Source of the DNA: Adiantum capillus-veneris
Lineage: Eukaryota > Streptophyta > Polypodiopsida > Polypodiales > Pteridaceae
Length of the DNA stretch: 64,000 bases
Reading direction: 5' to 3'
NCBI GenBank assembly: GCA_014529385.2
Contig: CM043952.1
Coordinates: 68,269,370 to 68,333,369 of the forward strand
Shown here: positions 33,790 through 44,830 of the stretch, in pieces
How positions within the stretch are numbered: position 1 is the first letter of the stretch
How the letters are laid out: each line of letters starts with the position of its first letter
Notes under the pieces: generated by a model
The model's database searches: none
Told to the model about the DNA's origin: nothing
What the model saw: the letters and a program-made list of their open reading frames with translations, nothing else
Made by a program: the position numbers and the translations under genes

Positions 33790-34833
33790 TTGCTTGGCCT
33801 GGCAAATTCTGATGATAAATAGCTTGACGATGCATACTGCTCATCAAAAAGTTTTGGGATGGGGGGATACCCCTGGTGTGTACTAATTTTTTGAGTGAGA
33901 ACTGTTACTTAAGCATGACATCATGACCACTCTTGCTTTAAGCCTGATAAAGCCCACCGTTTTGGGTTGGCTAAGTATATATAAAGGGGTTTTTTTTGCT
34001 GCACTGATGTTGAAGAGAAATGTATATTAGCTGCCACTTGGATTGACAATGCAAAACTCTAATGGTAAGTAACCTGCCAGTACATAGTGGATCTTTGGGA
34101 TGGGGGGTATACCTTGGATGTATATTAGTTCTTACACTTGATACTGACTTATCATTTCCCTTTCTCTGGATCTAGCTATCTTTTGAATGTAAAAGTTCAA
34201 TTATGTGTTATTATTTATATTAAAACAACTACACACACACAATAAGAAATGAGATGTGAATGTTGGCATTCATTCATACCTACGACAAAAATTACACACA
34301 AAAATGAGATGTGAATGTTGGCATTCATTGATACCTACTCAACCATAATAAGATGTTTCATTGTACGATGATAGCTCATTCTCTAGGTTGGGAGTACACA
34401 GATATGTAAACGTAAACAAATACACACACACACACACACATGCATTCATCGATACCCACCGTCCACTTACTTATGATTACAGTAGCACAAACAAGGTAAA
34501 AGGTTACATTGACATTCTCAAAAGAAAATTAATTGGATGGACCCATATGAGGATCTTAACCGAAATGATTTTTTCCAAACTAAAGTATCGAAGAAAATTT
34601 CAATTCAATACTTCACATCAAGTGTATGCTTAACTCCTTCCTCACTAAGGATTGTTTTTTAAACCAATAATGAATTAAAAATAATAAAATAAAAAACGGT
34701 CAAGTAATGTAAGGCTGCCATGAAATGAAGGGACTTTAAATATTAAACAAGATTTCATCATTGTTTTTGTATGAAAAGGTTGTTTAAATAAGAATAAATA
34801 AATTGGGCTTATAATCACACGTCATTTATATTA

Positions 34834-34866
34834 TGTGTGTGTGTGTGTGTGTGTGTGTGTGAGTGT

Positions 34867-34908
<42 letters not shown>
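34834..34908. repeat. Compound (GT)n-(GA)n microsatellite
   Basis: A run of GT units passes through GAGTGTGAGT into a GA run. Confidence 0.98.
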
Positions 34909-34912
<4 letters not shown>

Positions 34913-35874
34913 CCTAGCGCAAGCACTAGACACATACACACATATAATGATGGGAATGGATCGTGCTAGCTAAGGTGGGTGATAGACAAACAGTATGCAC
35001 ACATGTGAGTGTGTGTAGGCTAGATTTTGACTCAAGGAAACTAGGTTCCAAGATAGATTAACTTGGACTCATAAACAAGATCTTGAGTAGTTAGCTAACG
35101 CATCACAAGCTCACTATAGACAAGAGACATGTAATGAAAATTTGGAATGATTGAGTATTCATGAAAGGAGCTTTAAGTAGTCCTATAGTCTCACATCTTT
35201 ACATGGGGGATAATTCCACCTCTTCTCTCATTCACTCACACTCTAGTGACTCTAGGACAAATCCCATACCTTACAGTACTTCCCGTGAGGTTTGGACTAG
35301 GACATACACTTAAGATTCTATATCCACTAAGGATGACACATGGTATCCACACAAGATGACAATCCATATCCACAAAGGCCCGACAAATCCACAAAGGATG
35401 AGAAAAGAAGTCCTCTCCTTGAAGTAGAGAGGTAAAAAATCTTCATCTTTGATTCTTGCAACATGACTATCCTCCCCCCTTTTCTTCATTTCATTCTTGG
35501 AGTCTTCTATCTGCACCATGTTGTTGGTTCCAATGATGTCGATGTCGCTAGAGCCCTCTCTTGAGCTTTATTGAAAACAAGTACAATGCTAGAAACCACC
35601 GATGCAAAAACTACTAACACAGATGCAAATGCTATTGCTACCAATTTCCCTCTCCTTGAGGTAGCATTCCCAAATTATCCCATGGTGCCTTGGAGTGGTC
35701 TTTGCACTTGGAGACTCTCCAAGGCCGGTCTCTTGACTCCATACAAGTTCACAATTGTATAAAATAACATGGTAAAATATTGTTCTTGGTTGTGAATTTC
35801 AAAGTTAATGCAAGAGAGAGAGGGGGAGAGATATTTTCATTTAATTTTGTTGAAGTACCACGTGGGTTGGTTAG

Positions 35875-36960
35875 ATGTTCTACAATTCACATCGGGGTTT
35901 GTTAGCCGAGATCCAAAGAGGGCTAGAGCCACCACCTAGGCAGATCCAAATTATAGACATAGTGTTTCCTACACAAAATCAACCTCACAAGAACCATACA
36001 ACACTAGCCATACCTAGTGTCATCCAAGAAGAAAGTGGCTTTAAGTCATTGGAAAGTGGGCATACTCACTTCTTGCTGGAGAGAATGTTCATGGAAGGAT
36101 TACCTGACCCTATTGAAGAAATGGAGATTCCATTCTCCCAATGTCAAGGAAGTGAAGCCCAAAAAGTTCCGTTAGATATTTCCAGATTGAAGGGTTTCAT
36201 GACCTCAGAAGTTAGAACCACCATCATGTCTAAACTATATAGAGACCCCGAGCTATACCTAACTTTTTGAGCTTTCCTTGATGATGAACTAAAAGTCGGG
36301 TTACCACAATTTTCACAGATGTATAGGGCTAACAAAGTACTAGTAGAGGAGGAACACTTAGATCCATAATCTAACCTAGATGAGAACTCTGTTTTGTTGA
36401 AATAGATGTTAGCAAGTTGGGACAATATTTTGAAGGCGATGAATCAAATGCAACCCTACCAAATCACTACCAAAATATCAATTGTTAAGGGAATCCTTGA
36501 TGGTGGCATTGGGCTCAACATTGTAACTAAAAATTGTTGGGAATCTATGTGGAGACCTTACCTTGGGACTACAAAAATAGTGGTAAACATGGCCAATGGT
36601 ACCATTGTTAAACCTATTAGGATGCTTGAAGCTACCAAGATTAATATCTTTAAACACAAGGTAAGGCACACCTTCATTGTTATGGATTTTTCCAAGCACA
36701 CTATGTCATATGAGATCATCTTAGGACGTCCTTTTATGAGGGAAGCAAAAATTGTGCATGACTGGTCTAAAAACCATGTCTACTTATAGATCCAAGACTC
36801 TTTCATTCAAGTTGATCTTGTAACCAGTCAAGCACATCCTCTAGGAATAGACATTGATGTTGGTGAATATGGATGTTTTTCGTCGAATGGCCGAGTTTCA
36901 CTATGTGGACTAGGTACACTTACTAGCGGTAACCATAGACAATTGGGGAAATAGAGGGAT
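35875..36960 (+). pseudogene. Ty3/gypsy retropepsin region with stops, probably of the outer element
   Basis: A single frame runs from about 35875 to 36960 with stops at 36268 (TGA), 36367 (TAA), 36403 (TAG) and 36787 (TAG). The part after 36450 reads GILDGGIGLNIV, then VNMANGTIVKPIRMLEA, then YEIILGRPFMREAKIVHDW. This is the order of a retroviral-type aspartic protease: active-site loop, flap region and ILGRPF helix, as in Tat/Athila-type elements. The active-site triplet is D-G-G rather than D-S/T-G. No reverse transcriptase follows. Lying after the nested insertions and before the palindrome-rich segment, it most likely belongs to the outer element. Confidence 0.65.
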
Positions 36961-39020
36961 GACTTGGGTAACACCTCAGGGGGATGAAGTGCCATAGCTT
37001 GTGCCTTTAAATATGATAGGAGCAACACATATAGCTCTTGATGACCTAGAAGATGACAGCTTGACTGAGAGCTCTAGCCACCTAGAACGAACCGGACTTC
37101 CAGCCGCTTCTACAACTCGCATGACCACTTGACAGGCTCTAGATACGAGAGGTAGGCTCAGCACCTTGATCTTTTCACGTATGTTTGATGTTTTATCGCG
37201 AAAACTAGTGTAGGGTTCACACAGGGAACGGGCAATAGAGACCTACAGGTAGAGGTAGCCACCTAACGGCTAACCCAATAGCAATAAGGCTTCATAGGGG
37301 GTTTACCCTAGCATAGGAGACCACTCTTGAATGCACAAAGGCAACAAAAAACCATTGGGAAAAACCTTGGCACCACAAGCCCTGCAAGAGGCCACCAAGT
37401 GTTAAATCGGTGGAAAGTCGCCCAAATGCTACCAAAACTCATGGGTAGGAGGATCTCGACATGCTCTACAAGGCTATATAGCCCACATGGCCATAAGGCG
37501 ACCCAAAGTAGGACTAAGCTTCAGAAACGGCATGGGACACACAAAGCGTCAACTACCTCTCACGGCCAAACCGGATGTCTGTTTGCCACCAAACTTCACG
37601 AGCGGCTTGCCTAGACCATCACCAACCAATTCCTATGGTGGTAAACCACCAAAATTCATTGACGGCATGCAAACGCAACCACGGGTGTTTCCAGAGTGAC
37701 AAATTGCCAAAGGAGCTTCGGCGAAGCCAAAGCCAACAAAAACCATATGGCAAGGTTCCCCAAGGAACCATGAGGCTATGGAGACTAACATCAAGAAATT
37801 TCATCACCGAAAAGCACTCCAAGAGTGAGAAAACGACTCAAAGGCTCTGAAAGCCAAACAGTGAGTTTCTATCTATCTTTTTGACTTTTTTATTGAAATA
37901 AGGCTTAAAGGGGACTCAGGGGGTCTAAGGGCATATACTAGTAACACTTCTTCCAAAAGAATTCCTCAGGAGACATTTTACGCATAGGATGTCTCAAGGC
38001 CATGTTTGGGCACCCAACTCAATATCTCACCTCATACACAGCTTCTACATAGCTTATACATGCTAGCCATCAAGTTTCATCACATTTGGACAAGAGTTGA
38101 CCTCATATGCATCAAAAAAACGAAAAGTCAGAGCATAGAGGCAATAAAGGGTCATAGACCTACCAAAACTAGTCCAAATCACATGAAACTTGCACAATAT
38201 ACTCATTATCACATTGCCAAGCTAACTATGGAGTCAGATATGAAAAATAGTGAAATAGACATCCTACGTGTAGGATGTCTAAATGCCCTATTTGACCTCA
38301 AGATGGTGCTTTTTAATTCCACATATCTTTATAACATCTTCACAAGCTCATATATCAAATTTCCAGCGAGACCCATCTCATTTGGCCCCCAAAACCTCAA
38401 AGATGCATTTTTCTGAGCCTAAAAACACTAAACATGCTCCTAACAACACCAATACTTATCCAAATCAAAATCTAAGAACAGGGCCATGTTCTACATGCTA
38501 AGGGCTACCCACAGAACCAAAATCAAGTCATTATGAGATAAGAGAGATCCTACGTGTAGCATGTCTCTAGGGTCATATCGACCTTCTGTTCAGGAATTGA
38601 CATCATGGGAGTCTTTTACATGGTATAAGAAGCCTATATATCAAATTTCAATCCAATTGGATATCATTTTCCCATCCATATAGGACATCCTACCCATTTT
38701 GTGAGCCAAAAGCCTAAATCTGCTCAAAATTGCCCTTTTTTTATGTCCAAACCAAATTCCAAGTACATAGCCATGTTGCACAGGTCAAGGGCCACAAGCA
38801 TGTCAAGTTTCATCAAAATCAGAGGAAGTAGACATACTATGCGTAGGATGTCTACATGCATATTTTTCAGCCAAAAACCTATTGTGGGCACATGCATGGC
38901 TTCCCTAGTCCCTTTTGAGTTCCTATTTCATTTTTCAAATCATTTGGGTAGTTAGAACTTAGTTTACTAGCAAATCTGTGAGAAAACGCTAACTTTGGAC
39001 TACTGAGTGCAACAGAATCC
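36961..39020 (+). other. Non-coding part of the outer element, second palindrome cluster
   Basis: The first 900 bases hold only weak coding traces (acidic LDDLEDDSLTESSSHLE near 37040). From 37971 to 38854 the palindrome AGACATCCTACG / CGTAGGATGTCT recurs at about 37971, 38257, 38543 and 38829, with a half copy at 38683. No gene is supported here. Confidence 0.65.
37971..38854. repeat. Dispersed 24-nt palindromes, 3' cluster
   Basis: Four near-complete copies start at about 37971, 38257, 38543 and 38829, that is, at steps of very nearly 286 bases. The copy at 38257 is a perfect match except for the centre (CGTG for CGCG). A degenerate copy lies at 38683. The sequence between them is not obviously repeated. 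Confidence 0.9.
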
Positions 39021-40501
39021 ATGGCAGTCACAAAGTTGCCTGCAAAGAAGAAGAGGATGGCTATCAAGGACTACTTAGAAGAAGTGGAGCCTTTTGTTAT
39101 CCCAGAGGGAACCCTGAAGCCCACAAGCACTTGGATTCAAGATGACCTACTAGAAGCCAATGATCTGAGAATCTACCAAGCAGTGTTTAAAGCTCCAGAG
39201 GGAAATGCAGTGGAGCTACCCATGATCCCTCAAGAGCTCAATGAATTTTTTAGGAGCAAGATGGGGGACTACTTGGAGAAACTGGATCTACACAATTACT
39301 TTGAAGCCTTGCTAGCAGGGATTGATGTTAAAAGAGTGTGGGAATTTGTCACCACAATCAAAGAGGACGGCATAGCCAGAGTTACAGATCTGCAAGGCAA
39401 GCCTAATAAGATTATTTTCATCATAGAGAAGGTGGTGGCAGGGCACTTGACCTCTCTAACAAAGGAGACAGTGTGGCTAAGAGGCGGGATGACATTAAGG
39501 TCTACTTAGAGAAGAAAAATAACTATACATTTGAAGATATTGCAAACCCAAAGGTGGCCATCATGAGCCAATTATACAATCAGTACTTCCACATGTGTAC
39601 CAAGCGGCCACAGAATTATAGGATGCCACCTGGAGCTATTGCCACCACATTCACTTGGGCGATGCAGAAGAGCCGCCCGAGGGAGATAAACTATACCACT
39701 TACATTCACTACAATCTTGTGAGAATGGGGACCAAAAATCCCACTTATATTGTGCCTGGTGAGTTGATAACCAAAGTCATCAATAAAGTATTGGATGCCA
39801 AGGGACATTAGCCTCTACCTCCTTCCCAAAATGATTGGCTCAAGTTGAAGGAAGACAAAGAAGAAGAGCCTCCTAAGGCTCCAAGGGTAGCCACATGAAG
39901 CGCCGTTTAGAGATAGTTCCAGAAGAGCCGCCACATCCCAAGAAGGGAAAGAAAGCAACTCTACAGGTGCCAGTAAAGGAAACAAAGTCACAGAAAGCAG
40001 CAAGACTGGAAATACTAATGGAGAGTTTCAGAGCTGAGAGGATGCTAAAAGGGGATCTGAGCGAATTATGGAAGCCCTCACTTGAGGCTATGTCTGGATC
40101 TTCTTGAAGGACTAAAAGAGATCGCTTTGAAGATTATATAAAGAATTTTGAGATCTTAGATGCTACAGCTGAGAATATCCCAAACATACCTTTTACCGAA
40201 GAAGAAGTTGATGATGTGAGGCGACAACTTCTAGAAGAGCAGGAACGGGAAGAAAGAGAGAGGAAAACAAAACCTAACCGGGATTTCAAAAAGAAACCAT
40301 CAACCCCGCCATCAAGCCGAGAGTCAAGTCCTCCACCATCAGCACCTCGTCCTAGTCCTCCTCAACCCCGACAAGTGAGGAGTTGAACAAATTTGATGGG
40401 CTGTTAACAAGACTCCAAGGAAGAGGAATTAAATTGAACCAAAAGATGAGGAGCCAGATCCAGAAGCAAAAAACTATAGAATATTCCTTGATCTACTAGC
40501 T
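39021..40501 (+). pseudogene. Second-ORF protein of the outer element, globular part
   Basis: ATG at 39021 opens a frame that shifts by one or two bases near 39470 and continues to TAG at 39809. Further in-register pieces run 39812-39895, 39895-40386 (with a TGA at 40105) and on to about 40495. The first 260 residues are a mixed alpha/beta-looking domain (FVIPEGTLKPTSTWIQDDL, then NYFEALLAGIDVKRVWEFV, then NYTTYIHYNLVRMGTKNPT). A Lys/Glu-rich and a Pro/Ser-rich linker follow. Position after pol, and a general likeness to the extra proteins of plant Tat/Ogre-type elements (the 'putative plant transposon protein' class), suggest an element-encoded accessory protein; that likeness is inference. 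Confidence 0.55.
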
Positions 40502-40766
40502 TGTAGGGGCCCGTAATGTACCGCACATGACCACATTGTATATTGGGAGTGCCTTTGTACCTTCATGTGGGAATAGACGATTAGTAGAAGGGGATCTCAA
40601 AGGGTGTAACCGAAGGGCATCTCGACGGGTCACAATTGGATATCAAAAGGTGCCTTTATTTTATATAAGGGAGGAGTCTCCTTGTACGCATCATCAGGAA
40701 TTCTAAGTAATATCATCAATGGAATCTGATGTCTTCCTTCTCCTCTATTGACTTTCTCTGTCTACA
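40502..40766 (+). repeat. Possible solo LTR inside the second ORF region
   Basis: TGTAGGGGCCCG to GTCTACA, 265 bp, with short inverted ends (TTGTAG / CTACAA), a TATA-like TTATATAAGG at 40671 and a T-rich stretch near the end. Coding traces stop on one side and resume on the other. No target duplication is visible (TAGCT before, ACTTG after), so this is tentative. Confidence 0.4.
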
Positions 40767-40830
40767 ACTTGGTGAGCACGGTCTCATAATAGGCGGCCAT
40801 GCCTATAACATAGCTGTTGGATACTCTTGA

Positions 40831-42797
40831 GAAGAGGCAGCTCATGCAGCTTTTCAGTTGTCTAGCACTAGGCCCAAAGAATATATGTTGAGCCCTCGAT
40901 TGGTGGAGTTGAAGGAAATGGCCACAGATACAATGGATTTACAGCTACAAGCCAATGATTGGGATGAAGTGATGCAAAGACTCACTAGGCTCAGAGAAAG
41001 GTCTATGGACACTGAGATTGAGTGTGTTAATCTCAAAGTAAATGAAGTTCAAAAAGCCGAGGTGTACTCACTGCTGCAAAAGCAGGACCAAGAGAACACA
41101 CAGAAGCAATCCAAGCTGCAAGCTGATCTGGACGAGGCACTAAAAGGATGCCAAGAGCTGGAAAGTCAGAATCAGGCAGCAGACCAAAAGCTTCAAAGAG
41201 CAGATGAGGAGTATAATAAAATCAGCAAATCACTAACGGATGTGGAGAAAGAGAGGGACAACTTGACAGTCCAGCTTGACGATGAGTCCAAAGAAGTGGA
41301 GACTTTGAGGAATGCTAAGGAAAAAACTGAGCTAGAACATGAGGCCAGCCAGGACGAAGTTATAGAGCTGAAAGATCAAATAAAAGTGAAAGATCAAACA
41401 ATCCAGAGGCTAAGGGCATCTTTGAGTAGAGTCAGAGCCGCGGACTCAACTAGAACTGTTTCAGAGAAGGATATGTATGAAGAACAAATGAAGGAACTCC
41501 AAAAGGAGTTGACACTAGAGAAGAGACAAAGATTGATGCTGGCCGAGGGCTCCCTAGTGATGGAAAGCCATTTGGAGGATGAGAACAAGGCCATGAAAGA
41601 TGAGCTAGCAGTCTTGAAAAAGAAGATGGACGAGGATCTCAAGAAGATGCAAACTGAAAATGAAGACACCAAGAAGAAGCTAGAAGAGGCTGAGAAAGCC
41701 AATGCTGAATTGAACGACCTTTTAGTGACCATGGGGGATCAAGTTGAACAGGAAAATAAAGCATATCAAAAGCAGATTGATGAGCACACTGAAGAGCCAC
41801 AATTGAGCACAGGGCCAGCAGCTATGGAAGGAATTGATATAGACAATGTGTCAGATCCAGTGGACACAACAATGCAAGAGGACATCCTTGTGGGACCATC
41901 CCAAGAGCCCCGGGATCTGACACAAGAAGAAGAAGACAATCTACAAAAGGCAATAGAAGCGGCCATAATAGAGACCGCCAAAGAAGCAATGCAGTGGGAG
42001 TAGAGGATATTGAAGTCTATGACCATTCAGAAATTAGATGCAAATGTCGTTCGACATGAATGGCTACAACCCTCTCTCCCATATCCTCTTCTCAAGTATG
42101 AAGCTGCTACACTAAACAAGAGGATTAAAGAGGAGCCGATAGTGCCACTATACAAAGAAGATATCAACAAACTAGAAGGTGTTAAGCTTATTGTGGACTC
42201 TCAGCCAAAATGGAGGAAGGCATGGCTAACTAAATACCCACAATATTTAGTACATCTGGTAGAGGCGCCTAAATAATCAGATACAACCTTAGCTTTTTCC
42301 CTCTACCAAGGATGCGGACCTAGAAAGAACAAGAACTGCTGAAGAAAAGCCACCCCACATGGCTCAACTACCCAAATCTGCCAAGCTTGAAGGCAGGTGA
42401 GAGAATGAGTGAGGCGCAATACATGGTGAAAACCCTAACGGGCGCCATTGAATTGTTCACTGGCTCGCCTGACCTCTCTTGCATTATGCTCAGGAAGATA
42501 TGTAAAACCCTTATGGTAGTTTTTGAGATCTTTAAACCTGGACAGGCAACAGACAACATATTTTTCTTCCAAGATACATATAGATGTGCATATGATTTGT
42601 CTGTTCAACCTTCCCATGAGGTGATACATGCCCTCTACCATCGAATAATGTTTTTGCCCTCGTACCATCTACAGGCCTTTGAAGAAGCCTTCTACACCGG
42701 TTTCTTCACCATCGATACAGATATATTCGGCCCTACATTACTAGCCCAGCATGCATGGTATGAGTCTGTTCTGAAGATGCACGAAAGCCTCCACTGA
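40831..42797 (+). pseudogene. Second-ORF protein of the outer element, long coiled-coil part
   Basis: The frame opens after TGA at 40828. The first ATG is at 40885, and it is read to TAG at 42001 and then in the same frame to 42276. A frame change leads to a last piece, 42387-42797. Residues for about 300 codons are Glu/Lys/Gln/Leu-rich with clear heptads and no Pro or Gly, a long parallel-type coiled coil. An acidic, Pro-containing segment then precedes a globular C-terminal domain (WLQPSLPYPLLKYEAATLNK; later HALYHRIMFLPSYHLQAFEE). It is unlike Gag, Pol or Env proteins known to me. It ends about 50 bp before the 3' LTR, so it is element-encoded. A coiled coil this long suggests self-assembly or tethering (inference). 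Confidence 0.65.
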
Positions 42798-42835
42798 AGA
42801 AGCAGTTCTACTGTCATGTCGGGGACGACATGATC

Positions 42836-42849
42836 TAGGAGGGGGGGAG
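42836..42849 (+). other. Polypurine tract of the outer element
   Basis: AGGAGGGGGGGAG lies directly before the 3' LTR start TGTTAGCGG. Confidence 0.85.
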
Positions 42850-43759
42850 TGTTAGCGGCTAGACACACTCAACGGAGGATGATTGCCCAGTGGGATACTA
42901 ATTTCCTTTGTAATCATTCCTTAATTGAGAAGAAATCGTCATTTCACCCTTGTAAATAGTGGGGCTTGCAGAAGCTTCCAAATTGTATCCCATTTTTTAC
43001 ATTTAGACTTAGTAAATGGTTAAATTGGAGCATTAGGGTTTGAGATTGTAAGGTATTTATACCACTTTTGACCTTAATGCAAAAACCCTTTTGTCATTTT
43101 TCATAAGTTTTGTCTGTGTGAGTTGAGCGTACTCTGTGTACGAGAGAGAGTGCGAGTTTCTTGATGCTACGCGCACACTGGTGGTCGGATTCAAGTGCAG
43201 AGAAGTGGGGCGTGTTGCCCCCGGAGAGAGCTACATGTCAACACCTACATTGCAGGTGTATGGCCTAGTTTTGCGAGATCGATCCACGAGCTATATCTGT
43301 GGATTCGGTGAGCATACGTTGTCCATTTTTGCATTCCAGCATATCCGAGCGTTCGCAATGAGTAGAGCTACACATTAGGCACTTTAGTTTTTAGAAACAA
43401 CAACCTGCAAAAAACTGTCAGACATCCTACGCGATTTTGCACCAGGTGTTTAGGGTTGGGGTTTGGGTCACGGACCTTAGGGAGAGTGACCTATTGGTGT
43501 TAATAGGATTTCCCTACGTTTGATGGGTATTTGGCTCTTGAAAGTGTTGTAGGAAATCTCCTCTTGTGTACTCTTGAAGGCTGTAACTTAGACATTGGGT
43601 AGAGACCTCTGTAGGAAGTAGTCAATACTTGGTCGAGTGTAGGTTGACACCCTATGCTTGCTTCCAACGTGCTTGCGGGTCAAGCTTCGTCCTTAGCTGA
43701 CAAATATTGTTAGGTGAGTTCTCACTATGCTGACGTCCGTCGCAGCGTATCCGCCAACA
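42850..43759 (+). repeat. 3' LTR of the outer element
   Basis: TGTTAGCGG to CCGCCAACA, 910 bp. It lacks the 23 bases present in the 5' copy and differs at scattered sites, so the outer element is clearly older than the chromovirus inside it. It contains the half palindrome GACATCCTACGCG at about 43420. Confidence 0.9.
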
Positions 43760-44830
43760 AATGCAGTGGTCACCAACAACCAAAGACAAAAAAACATATA
43801 ATAACAATCGACTTGCAGTGCGATGTGGAAGTCAGCAGCAGCTGTCAAGGACGAAGGATTAATACTACCAAACCCCTCTCTATAGTGTGACACGGTGGTC
43901 AATAGCAACTAGAGATGAGAAATTTATTAAAACCAACCAACCTTCGACGAGATGGTCAAAGTATTCAAGATTGAAGGATGTAAAATATATATCTCCTCCC
44001 TGCAGTGCGACACAGTGGTCAACAACAACAAGAGATGAAGAATCCATTAAATTCAATCTCCTAGCAATGCGATGCAATGGTCAACAACAACCAACAATGA
44101 TGGATTTAAAAACTCTAAACCCCTCCCTACAGTGCGACATGGTGGTCAGCAACAACTAGAGACGAGGAATCTATTAATTAATCCAATCTCCATGCAGTGT
44201 GATGTGATGGTCAGCAATAACCAAGAATGATGGATTTAAAAATCCTCAACCCCTCCTTGTAGTGCGACACAATGGTCAGCAAAAATTAGAGACGAGGAAT
44301 CTAATAAATCCAATCTCTTTGCAGTGTGACGTGATGGTCAACAACAACCAAGGACAATGGATTTAAAAATCTCAAACCCCTCCCTGCAGTGGGACACGGT
44401 GGTCAGCAACAATCAGAGATGAAGAATCTATAAATCCAATCTCCTTGCAGTGCGACGCGATGGTCAGCAACAACCAAGGATTATGGATTTGACAACCCTA
44501 AACCCCTCCCTGTAGTAGTGTGACACGGTGGTCAGCAACAACCAGAGACGAGGACTCTATTTTGTTAAATCTGATCTTCAAATAGTGCAACGTAATGGTC
44601 AGCAACACCTAGGAAGAAAATGTGTAAGATAGCTAACTCCTCCCTGCAGTGCGACTCGGTGGTCAGCAACAACCAGGGATAGAAAGTCTAATTGTATAAT
44701 ATAAGATACTCCTTGCAGTGCGACTCGGAGGTCAGCAATAGTCAAGGACGCAGCGTCTAAAGTATAACCCCCTTGCAGTGTGTCACGAGGATCAAGACAA
44801 TCAAGGGTGGGTATCTAAACTTGCAGACTA
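43760..44830. repeat. Satellite-like tandem array, about 65-bp monomers
   Basis: About 15 monomers share TGCAGTGCGAC followed by (A/G)C(G/A)(G/A)TGGTCAGCAACAACC. Two monomer types alternate (GAGGAATCTATTAAATCC and GATGGATTTAAAAA spacers), giving a higher-order period of about 130-140 bp. A diverged tail (GTG(C/T)GAG(A/G)AAA(A/G)CTCCACAACAA) runs to about 44,930. The outer element is inserted into this array. Confidence 0.92.

Larger units (their letters stand above)
32667..35874. other. Non-coding interval with microsatellites and small duplications
   Basis: No supported gene. It contains a TATA-like palindrome CCTCTATTTAAAGAGG at about 32980, a duplicated GATGGGGGGATACC-type block (about 33850 and 34090), a duplicated ATGAGATGTGAATGTTGGCA block (34250, 34305), and the two microsatellites listed below. 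At about 33280-33545 there is sequence reminiscent of the MITE at 48221 (TATCAC-TGC-TTCAAG and a GTGACC end), much diverged. Confidence 0.45.
13876..43759 (+). mobile_element. Outer LTR retrotransposon, about 30 kb with nested insertions
   Basis: Two related LTRs in the same direction (13876-14811, 42850-43759), a tRNA-Asp-type primer site just after the first and a purine tract just before the second define the element. The flanks GACGC and AATGC occupy the same position of a satellite unit and differ by two transitions, consistent with an old 5-bp target duplication. Coding remnants in order are a gag-like frame, a retropepsin remnant, and an extra downstream region with a globular part and a coiled-coil part. 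No reverse transcriptase or integrase of its own is visible, so it is either non-autonomous or lost them to the nested insertions and deletions. The primer type and size recall the Tat/Athila branch of Ty3/gypsy (inference). Confidence 0.85.

Noticed and set aside
43760-44830. Regular repeats and spacers resembling a CRISPR array
   Set aside because: Monomers are about 65 bp, the spacers are themselves repeated in two types, and the context is a plant nuclear genome; this is a satellite.
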